DNA of 64,000 nt from Streptomyces sp. NBC_00287 (GTDB taxonomy: Bacteria; Actinomycetota; Actinomycetes; Streptomycetales; Streptomycetaceae). The stretch covers positions 7,936,001 through 8,000,000 of the forward strand of contig NZ_CP108053.1 of the NCBI RefSeq assembly GCF_036173105.1, written 5' to 3'. How positions within the stretch are numbered: position 1 is the stretch's first letter; the number at the start of each line of letters is the position of its first letter. The position numbers were made by a program, and so were the translations under genes. This document shows positions 58,029-64,000 of this stretch, piece after piece. Below the pieces are notes generated by a model. It was not told the origin of the DNA, did no database searches, and saw only the letters and a list, made by a program, of their open reading frames with translations.

Positions 58029-58409
58029 ATGGCCGTGGACCGGAACGCCCTGAAGAAGTGGGAGAAAGTACGCCAGTTCGCCCTGGGCATGCCCGGCGCG
58101 ACCGAGGAGTTCCCCTGGGGCGAGACCGTCGCGAAGGTCAACAAGAAGGTGTTCGTCTTCCTCGGCGTCGACGACGGCAGCTATCCGCTGGGCCTCACCG
58201 TGAAGCTCAAGGACGAGGCGGCCCACGCCCACGCGCTGACCTGCCCCGGCGCCGAACCGGCCGGCTACGGCCTCGGCAAGTCCGGCTGGGTGAGCATCCC
58301 GCTGGAGCAGAAGGGCGCCCCGACGGCCGAGCTGCTGTGCGACTGGGTGGAGGAGAGCTACCGCACCATCGCGCCGAAGCGGCTCATAGCGGAACTGGAC
58401 GGCGGCTGA
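58029..58409 (+). CDS. MmcQ/YjbR-family protein
   Basis: A 126-residue small protein of the MmcQ/YjbR fold, described as a possible DNA-binding cysteine-containing module (KWEKVRQFALGMPGATEEFPWGETVAKVNKKVFVFLG, PAGYGLGKSGWVSIPLE, LCDWVEESYRTIAPKRL). Members are widespread and poorly characterised. GGAGG precedes the ATG at 58029. It is divergent from the saccharopine dehydrogenase-like gene, 92 bp apart. Confidence 0.85.
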   Translation: MAVDRNALKKWEKVRQFALGMPGATEEFPWGETVAKVNKKVFVFLGVDDGSYPLGLTVKLKDEAAHAHALTCPGAEPAGYGLGKSGWVSIPLEQKGAPTAELLCDWVEESYRTIAPKRLIAELDGG

Positions 58410-58430
58410 GCGGGCGCCGAAACTTTCACT

Positions 58431-58510
58431 AAGCGCTTGCTCGCCCAGGTCTTGTGCTCACTGGAACAAGTTCCTAACATCCTTGGTGTTACATCAGTAG
58501 TGTCACACCA
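58431..58510 (+). promoter_or_regulatory. Promoter/operator region of the beta-oxidation operon
   Basis: TTGTGC (58452-58457) and TAACAT (58475-58480) with a 17-base spacer form a promoter. Just downstream, TGGTGTTACA-TCAGTAG-TGTCACACCA (58484-58510) is an inverted repeat with 10-bp arms and one mismatch, placed over the likely start site as expected for a repressor. Further upstream AAGCGCTT (58431-58438) is a palindrome. A TetR-type fatty-acid regulator is the likely binder; none is encoded here. Confidence 0.6.
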
Positions 58511-58524
58511 ACCCTGGGGACCGG

Positions 58525-59655
58525 ATGGCAAAGACGCCAGGAGACGGCCCGCTCACCGGCGTGCGCGTCGTGGAGCTGGCCGGTATCGGGCCCGGCCCGT
58601 TCGCCGCGATGCTCCTCGCCGACCTCGGCGCCGATGTCGTCCGCGTGGACCGGCCCGGGGGCCCCGGACTCGCGATCGATCCCGCGTACGACGTCACCAA
58701 CCGCAACAAGCGCTCGGTGATCGTCGACCTGAAGGCCCCCGAAGGCCCCGCGCGCGTGCTCGACCTCGCCGCCCGCGCCGACATCCTGATCGAGGGCTAC
58801 CGCCCCGGCGTCGCCGAACGCCTCGGCGTGGGCCCCGAGGACTGCCGGGCCCGCAACCCACGGCTCGTCTACGGCCGGATGACCGGCTGGGGCCAGGACG
58901 GCCCCCTCGCTCAGCGCGCCGGCCACGACATCGCATACATCGCGCTCACCGGCACCCTCGGCATGATCGGCGCCCCCGACGAACCCCCGCCCGCCCCGGC
59001 GAACCTCCTCGGCGACTACGCGGGCGGCTCCCTCTATCTCGTCGTCGGCGTCCTCGCCGCCCTGCACCACGCGCGCGCGACCGGCGCCGGCCAGGTCGTG
59101 GACGCCGCGATCGTGGACGGCACCGCCCATCTCGCTGCGATGATCCACGGCATGCTCGCCGCCGGCGGCTGGCAGGACCGCCGCGCCGCCAACCTCCTCG
59201 ACGGCGGCTGCCCGTACTACGGCACGTACGAGACCGCCGACGGCAAGTACATGGCGGTCGGCGCCCTGGAGCCGCAGTTCTACGCCGAGTTCGTGCGCCT
59301 GCTCGGCATCGAGGACCAGGCGCCGGCACGCAAGGACTGGACGCGCTGGGGCGAGCTGCGCGAGGCGGTCGCCGCCCGCTTCAAGAGCCGTACCAGAGAC
59401 GAGTGGACGACCGTTTTCGAGGGCTCCGACGCCTGCGTGGCGCCCGTCCTCTCGCTGACCGAGGCCCCGCACGATCCGCATCTGGCCGCCCGTGGCACCT
59501 TCACCGACCACGGCGGCATCACCCAGCCCGCCCCCGCGCCCCGCTTCTCCGCTACCCCCACCGCCGTCCGCTCAGGGCCCGCGCAGCCCGGCGCCGACAC
59601 CGCGGACGTGGCGCGCGACTGGGACGTACCCGACCTGATGAAGGGCCTCGAATGA
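58525..59655 (+). CDS. CaiB/BaiF family CoA-transferase (alpha-methylacyl-CoA racemase-like)
   Basis: A 376-residue class III CoA-transferase/racemase. Family features: GIGPGPFAAMLLADLGADVVRVDRPGG, RNKRSVIVDLKAPEG, the catalytic Asp in LGDYAGGSLYLVVG and a C-terminal FTDHGGITQPAPAPRFSATP. In this context it probably epimerises 2-methyl branched acyl-CoA so that it can enter beta-oxidation. Its stop overlaps the ATG of the acyl-CoA dehydrogenase (ATGA). First gene of the operon. Confidence 0.88.
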   Translation: MAKTPGDGPLTGVRVVELAGIGPGPFAAMLLADLGADVVRVDRPGGPGLAIDPAYDVTNRNKRSVIVDLKAPEGPARVLDLAARADILIEGYRPGVAERLGVGPEDCRARNPRLVYGRMTGWGQDGPLAQRAGHDIAYIALTGTLGMIGAPDEPPPAPANLLGDYAGGSLYLVVGVLAALHHARATGAGQVVDAAIVDGTAHLAAMIHGMLAAGGWQDRRAANLLDGGCPYYGTYETADGKYMAVGALEPQFYAEFVRLLGIEDQAPARKDWTRWGELREAVAARFKSRTRDEWTTVFEGSDACVAPVLSLTEAPHDPHLAARGTFTDHGGITQPAPAPRFSATPTAVRSGPAQPGADTADVARDWDVPDLMKGLE

Positions 59656-60794
59656 AGCGGCGGATCTTCTCCGACGAGCACGACGCGTTCCGCGAGACCG
59701 TGCGCAGCTTCCTCGCCAAAGAGGTGCTGCCGTTCTACGAGCAGTGGGAGAAGGACGGCATCGCCTCCCGCGACGCCTGGCGCGCGGCCGGAAAGCAGGG
59801 TCTGCTCGGCCTCGCCGTGCCCGAGGAGTACGGGGGCGGCGGCACCGCCGACTTCCGCTACAGCGCCGTACTCGCCGAGGAGTTCACGCGCGCGGGCGCT
59901 CCCGGGCTCGCGCTCGGCCTGCACAACGACATCATCGGCCCGTATCTGACCGGCCTCGCCACCGAGGAGCAGAGGCGCCGCTGGCTGCCCGGCTTCTGCG
60001 ACGGCTCGCTGATCACGGCCATCGCCATGACCGAACCCGGCGCCGGATCCGACCTCCAGGGCATCCGGACGCACGCCGAGGACCGCGGCGACCACTGGCT
60101 GCTCAACGGCTCGAAGACGTTCATCTCCAACGGCATCCTTGCCGACCTGGTGATCGTGGTGGCGAAGACGACTCCGGAGGGCGGTGCGCACGGATTGTCC
60201 CTGCTGGTCGTCGAACGCGGCATGGAGGGCTTCGAGCGCGGCCGCAACCTCGACAAGATCGGCCAGAAGGCGCAGGACACGGCCGAGTTGTTCTTCCATG
60301 ACGTGCGCGTGCCCAAGGAGAACCTCCTCGGCGAGCTCAACGGCGCGTTCGTGCACCTGATGACGAACCTCGCCCAGGAGCGCCTGAGCATCGCCGTCTC
60401 CGCGATCGCCGCCGCCGAACACCTGCTGGAGATCACCACGGAGTACGTCAAGGAGCGCGAGGCCTTCGGCCGGCCCCTGGCGACCAAGCAGCACATCCGG
60501 TTCGAGATCGCGGAGATGGCCACCGAGTGCGCCGTCACCCGCACCTTCCTCGACCGCTGTATCGAGGACCACTCGGCCGCGGAGCTCGACGCTGTGCACG
60601 CCTCCATGGCGAAGTGGTGGGCGACCGAACTCCAGAAGCGGGTCGCCGACCGCTGTCTGCAACTGCACGGCGGCTACGGCTATATGAGCGAATACCCCGT
60701 CGCCCGGGCCTTCACCGACGGACGCATCCAGACCATCTACGGCGGGACGACCGAGATCATGAAGGAGATCATCGGCCGTTCCCTGCTGGGCTGA
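59652..60794 (+). CDS. Acyl-CoA dehydrogenase
   Basis: A 380-residue FAD enzyme performing the first dehydrogenation of beta-oxidation. Signatures AIAMTEPGAGSDLQGI and the C-terminal catalytic loop YGGTTEIMKEIIGRSLL (Glu E368) are present, as is LHGGYGYMSEYPVARAFTD. The N-terminal helical part MKRRIFSDEHDAFRETVR is typical. It is translationally coupled to the CaiB gene and followed by a thiolase gene 21 bp on. Chain length preference is unknown. Confidence 0.92.
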   Translation: MKRRIFSDEHDAFRETVRSFLAKEVLPFYEQWEKDGIASRDAWRAAGKQGLLGLAVPEEYGGGGTADFRYSAVLAEEFTRAGAPGLALGLHNDIIGPYLTGLATEEQRRRWLPGFCDGSLITAIAMTEPGAGSDLQGIRTHAEDRGDHWLLNGSKTFISNGILADLVIVVAKTTPEGGAHGLSLLVVERGMEGFERGRNLDKIGQKAQDTAELFFHDVRVPKENLLGELNGAFVHLMTNLAQERLSIAVSAIAAAEHLLEITTEYVKEREAFGRPLATKQHIRFEIAEMATECAVTRTFLDRCIEDHSAAELDAVHASMAKWWATELQKRVADRCLQLHGGYGYMSEYPVARAFTDGRIQTIYGGTTEIMKEIIGRSLLG

Positions 60795-60815
60795 CCCTCA
60801 CCGAAAGGCTTCCCT

Positions 60816-62030
60816 GTGAGCACCGAAGCGTATGTGTACGACGCGATCCGCACCCCGCGCGGGCGCGGCAAGGCGAACGGCGCCCTGCACGGCACCAAGC
60901 CCATCGACCTGGTTGTCGGACTCATCCACGAGATCCGCGACCGCTTCCCCGGCCTGGACCCGGCGGCCGTCGACGACATCGTGCTGGGCGTCGTCGGCCC
61001 GGTCGGCGACCAGGGCTCCGACATCGCCCGGATCGCCGCCGTCGCCGCCGGACTTCCGGACACGGTGGCCGGCGTACAGGAGAACCGCTTCTGTGCGTCG
61101 GGCCTCGAGGCCGTCAACATGGCCGCGATGAAGGTCCGTTCGGGCTGGGAGGACCTCGTCCTCGCGGGCGGTGTGGAGTCCATGTCCCGGGTGCCGATGG
61201 CCTCGGACGGCGGCGCCTGGTTCAACGACCCGATGACCAACCTCGCCGTCAACTTCGTGCCGCAGGGCATCGGCGCCGACCTGATCGCCACCATCGAGGG
61301 ATTCTCCCGGCGGGACGTCGACGAGTACGCGGCCCTCTCGCAGGAGCGGGCGGCGACGGCCTGGAAGGAGGGCCGCTTCGAGAAGTCGCTCGTCCCGGTG
61401 AAGGACCGCAGCGGCCTGGTCGTCCTCGACCACGACGAGCACATGCGTCCCGGCACCACGGCCGACTCCCTGGCCAAGCTGAAGCCGTCCTTCGCGGACA
61501 TCGGCGACCTGGGCGGCTTCGACGCGGTGGCGCTGCAGAAGTACCACTGGGTCGAGAAGATCGACCACGTCCACCACGCGGGCAACTCCTCCGGCATCGT
61601 GGACGGCGCCGCGCTGGTCGCCATCGGCTCCAAGGAGGTCGGCGAGCGCTACGGACTCACCCCGCGCGCGCGGATCGTGTCCGCCGCGGTCTCCGGCTCC
61701 GAGCCCACGATCATGCTCACCGGCCCGGCCCCGGCCACCCGCAAGGCCCTGGCGAAGGCCGGGCTGACCATCGACGACATCGACCTCGTCGAGATCAACG
61801 AGGCTTTCGCGGCGGTCGTCCTGCGCTTCGTCAAGGACATGGGCCTGTCGCTGGACAAGGTCAACGTCAACGGCGGCGCCATCGCCCTCGGCCACCCGCT
61901 CGGCGCCACCGGCGCGATGATCCTCGGTTCGCTCGTCGACGAACTGGAGCGCCAGGACAAGCGCTACGGCCTCGCCACCCTCTGCGTGGGCGGTGGCATG
62001 GGCATCGCCACCATCGTCGAACGCATCTGA
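60816..62030 (+). CDS. Acetyl-CoA C-acyltransferase (FadA-type thiolase)
   Basis: A 404-residue thiolase completing each beta-oxidation cycle. Catalytic Cys is C93 (ENRFCASGLEA); the second His is in GGAIALGHPLGATGAM and the distal Cys in TLCVGGGMG. GTG start at 60816 with AAAGG upstream. It sits between the dehydrogenase and FadB-like genes and most likely forms the trifunctional complex with the latter. Confidence 0.92.
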   Translation: MSTEAYVYDAIRTPRGRGKANGALHGTKPIDLVVGLIHEIRDRFPGLDPAAVDDIVLGVVGPVGDQGSDIARIAAVAAGLPDTVAGVQENRFCASGLEAVNMAAMKVRSGWEDLVLAGGVESMSRVPMASDGGAWFNDPMTNLAVNFVPQGIGADLIATIEGFSRRDVDEYAALSQERAATAWKEGRFEKSLVPVKDRSGLVVLDHDEHMRPGTTADSLAKLKPSFADIGDLGGFDAVALQKYHWVEKIDHVHHAGNSSGIVDGAALVAIGSKEVGERYGLTPRARIVSAAVSGSEPTIMLTGPAPATRKALAKAGLTIDDIDLVEINEAFAAVVLRFVKDMGLSLDKVNVNGGAIALGHPLGATGAMILGSLVDELERQDKRYGLATLCVGGGMGIATIVERI

Positions 62031-62071
62031 AGACCCCAGCGGCCACACGAGACTTCTACGGAGATCCCCTC

Positions 62072-64000
62072 ATGACTTCCACCATCCGCTGGGAACAGGA
62101 CCGCGCCGGGGTCGTCACCCTCGTCATCGACGACCCCAACCAGTCCGCCAACACCATGAACCAGGCCTTCCGCGACTCCCTCGCGCAGGTCACCGATCGC
62201 CTGGAGGCCGAGAAGGACACCATCCGCGGTGTCATCATCACCTCCGCCAAGAAGACCTTCTTCGCCGGCGGCGACCTGCGCGATCTGATCCGGGTCACCC
62301 CCGAGACCGCGCAGGAGCTGTTCGACGGCGGCATGGCGATCAAGCGCAATCTGCGCCGGATCGAGACCCTCGGCAAGCCGGTCGTCGCCGCTCTCAACGG
62401 CGCGGCCCTCGGCGGCGGTTACGAGATCGCGCTCGCCTGTCACCACCGCATTGCCCTCGACGCGCCCGGCTCGAAGATCGGCTGCCCCGAGGTCACCCTC
62501 GGCCTGCTCCCGGGCGGAGGCGGCGTGGTCCGCACCGTCCGCCTGCTCGGCATCGCCGACGCGCTCCTCAAGGTGCTGCTCCAGGGCACGCAGTACAACC
62601 CGCAGCGCGCCCTCCAGAACGGCCTCGTCGACGACGTGGCCGCCACCCAGGAGGAGCTGCTCGCCAAGGCCCGCGCCTTCATCGAGGCCAACCCCGAGTC
62701 CCAGCAGCCCTGGGACAGGCCCGGCTACCGCATCCCCGGCGGCACCCCCGCGAACCCCAAGTTCGCGGCCAACCTGCCCGCCTTCCCGGCCAGTCTGCGC
62801 AAGCAGACCAACGGCGCCCCCTACCCGGCCCCGCGCAACATCCTCGCGGCGGCCGTGGAGGGCTCCCAGGTCGACTTCGAGACCGCGCAGGTCATCGAGG
62901 CGCGCTACTTCGTCGAACTGGCCGCCGGGCAGACCTCGAAGAACATGATCCAGGCGTTCTTCTTCGACCTCCAGGCCGTCAACTCCGGCGCCAACCGCCC
63001 CAAGGGCATCGAACCGCGCCAGGTCCGCAAGGTCGCCGTGCTGGGCGCCGGGATGATGGGCGCGGGCATCGCGTACTCGTGCGCCCGCGCGGGCATCGAG
63101 GTGGTCCTCAAGGACGTGTCGCCGGAAGCGGCGACCAAGGGCAAGGCCTACTCCGAGAAGCTGTGCGCGAAGGCGGTGAGCAGGGGTCGTACGACCCAGG
63201 AGAAGGCGGACGAGCTGCTGGCCCGCATCAAGCCGACGGCCGACCCGCAGGACGTGGCGGGCTGTGACGCGGTGATCGAGGCGGTCTTCGAGAACCCGGA
63301 GCTCAAGCACAAGGTCTTCCAGGAGATCCAGCACATCGTCGAGCCGGACGCCCTGCTGTGCTCCAACACGTCCACTCTCCCCATCACGGTCCTGGCCGAA
63401 GGCGTGGAACGCCAGTCGGACTTCATCGGCCTGCACTTCTTCTCGCCGGTCGACAAGATGCCGCTGGTCGAGATCATCAAGGGTGAGCGGACCGGCCAGG
63501 AGGCGCTGGCCAGGGCCTTCGACCTGGTGCGCCAGATCAAGAAGACCCCGATCGTGGTCAACGACTCACGCGGCTTCTTCACCTCCCGGGTGATCGGCCA
63601 CTTCATCAACGAGGGCGTGGCGATGGTGGGCGAGGGCATCGAGCCGGCCTCCGTCGAACAGGCGGCGGCCCAGGCGGGCTACCCGGCGAAGGTCCTCTCC
63701 CTCATGGACGAGCTGACGCTCACCCTCCCGCGCAAGATCCGCAACGAGTCCAAGCGAGCCGTCGAGGAAGCGGGCGGCACCTGGCCGACGCACCCCGCGG
63801 AGGCCGTGATCGACCGCATGGTCGACGAGTTCGACAGGCCGGGCCGCAGCGGGGGAGCGGGCTTCTACGACTACGACGAGGAAGGCAAGCGAGCGGGCCT
63901 CTGGCCGGGCCTGCGCGAACACTTCACGCGCGAGGGCACCGAGATCCCCTTCAAGGACATGCAGGAACGCATGCTCTTCTCGGAGGCCCTGGACACGGTC
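62072..64000 (+). CDS. FadB/FadJ-type multifunctional beta-oxidation enzyme, cut by right edge
   Basis: The frame runs open from the ATG at 62072 to the last base (643 codons). The N-terminal part is an enoyl-CoA hydratase (FAGGDLRDL, GAALGGGYEIALACHHRIA, CPEVTLGLLPGGGG). The 3-hydroxyacyl-CoA dehydrogenase starts with the NAD motif GAGMMGAGIA at residue 325, followed by SNTSTLPI, H455 in LHFFSPVDKM and SRGFFTSRV. Usual length is about 710-730 residues, so only the last C-terminal helices are missing. It partners the thiolase upstream. It is the fourth gene of the operon. Confidence 0.9.
   Translation, partial: MTSTIRWEQDRAGVVTLVIDDPNQSANTMNQAFRDSLAQVTDRLEAEKDTIRGVIITSAKKTFFAGGDLRDLIRVTPETAQELFDGGMAIKRNLRRIETLGKPVVAALNGAALGGGYEIALACHHRIALDAPGSKIGCPEVTLGLLPGGGGVVRTVRLLGIADALLKVLLQGTQYNPQRALQNGLVDDVAATQEELLAKARAFIEANPESQQPWDRPGYRIPGGTPANPKFAANLPAFPASLRKQTNGAPYPAPRNILAAAVEGSQVDFETAQVIEARYFVELAAGQTSKNMIQAFFFDLQAVNSGANRPKGIEPRQVRKVAVLGAGMMGAGIAYSCARAGIEVVLKDVSPEAATKGKAYSEKLCAKAVSRGRTTQEKADELLARIKPTADPQDVAGCDAVIEAVFENPELKHKVFQEIQHIVEPDALLCSNTSTLPITVLAEGVERQSDFIGLHFFSPVDKMPLVEIIKGERTGQEALARAFDLVRQIKKTPIVVNDSRGFFTSRVIGHFINEGVAMVGEGIEPASVEQAAAQAGYPAKVLSLMDELTLTLPRKIRNESKRAVEEAGGTWPTHPAEAVIDRMVDEFDRPGRSGGAGFYDYDEEGKRAGLWPGLREHFTREGTEIPFKDMQERMLFSEALDTV

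Noticed and set aside
1..64000. CRISPR array, phage or transposon
   Set aside because: The only regular repeats are the 16-bp operator array, the 15-bp repeats and the coding repeats; none has spacers and no cas, integrase or transposase gene is present.

Overview
The window is high-GC actinobacterial DNA and almost certainly from a Streptomyces chromosome. Third codon positions are strongly GC, GTG and TTG starts are common, and it carries typical Streptomyces families: an SsgA-like sporulation protein, a WhiB protein, a two-domain laccase, a DUF2510 protein and an EACC1/caspase pair. There is no integrase, transposase, phage gene or CRISPR array. It reads as chromosomal DNA with small accessory cassettes.

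Layout. 1-1550: vanillate demethylation genes (vanB partial, a 51-residue Cys/His protein, vanA). 2217-5065: EACC1 plus a caspase-like protein carrying three membrane/PH-like modules, a predicted conflict system. 5208-15071: Tat-exported phospholipase C, DMT transporter and PAP2 pair facing a TetR regulator across a 16-bp operator array, a DUF2510 protein, a large ATPase that resembles LuxR-type regulators but lacks the HTH, and an SDR. 15136-22230: a complete seven-gene protocatechuate operon (pcaIJFHGBL) with its divergent MarR regulator. 22247-28910: DUF3048 lipoprotein, zinc alcohol dehydrogenase, a divergent NHEJ ligase/polymerase pair and a HEAT protein. 29007-35868: two large exported proteins (ThuA-sugar dehydrogenase; cupredoxin-OmpL47-DUF1080), a laccase and a LacI regulator. 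35865-41065: second helical-repeat protein, VOC protein, WhiB and a large six-hairpin glycosidase-like protein. 41159-46947: tRNA-like genes around a zinc-ribbon SDR, a double-AAA MoxR-like ATPase and a vWA/metallopeptidase-like protein. 46994-53688: acyl-ACP desaturase, dimethylargininase, UvrA-like and ABC-F ATPases, SsgA-like protein. 53905-58409: beta-propeller protein, small basic protein, extended endonuclease V, tiny membrane protein, saccharopine dehydrogenase-like enzyme and MmcQ/YjbR protein. 58525-64000: a beta-oxidation operon (CaiB, acyl-CoA dehydrogenase, thiolase, FadB-like), cut by the right edge.

Working together. Vanillate demethylation yields protocatechuate, which the pca operon takes to acetyl-CoA and succinyl-CoA. 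With the laccase and the fatty-acid operon, this suggests a soil organism using plant aromatics and lipids.

The most unusual block is 41159-46947. Three tRNA-like sequences share an identical T-arm and D-loop core but carry different anticodon arms resembling Glu(CTC), Ala(GGC) and Trp(CCA). Two lie directly upstream of the zinc-ribbon SDR, which lacks the usual catalytic Tyr. The third lies in front of the translationally coupled vWA-MoxR pair. I know of no description of such a linkage and rank it as the best candidate for a new system.
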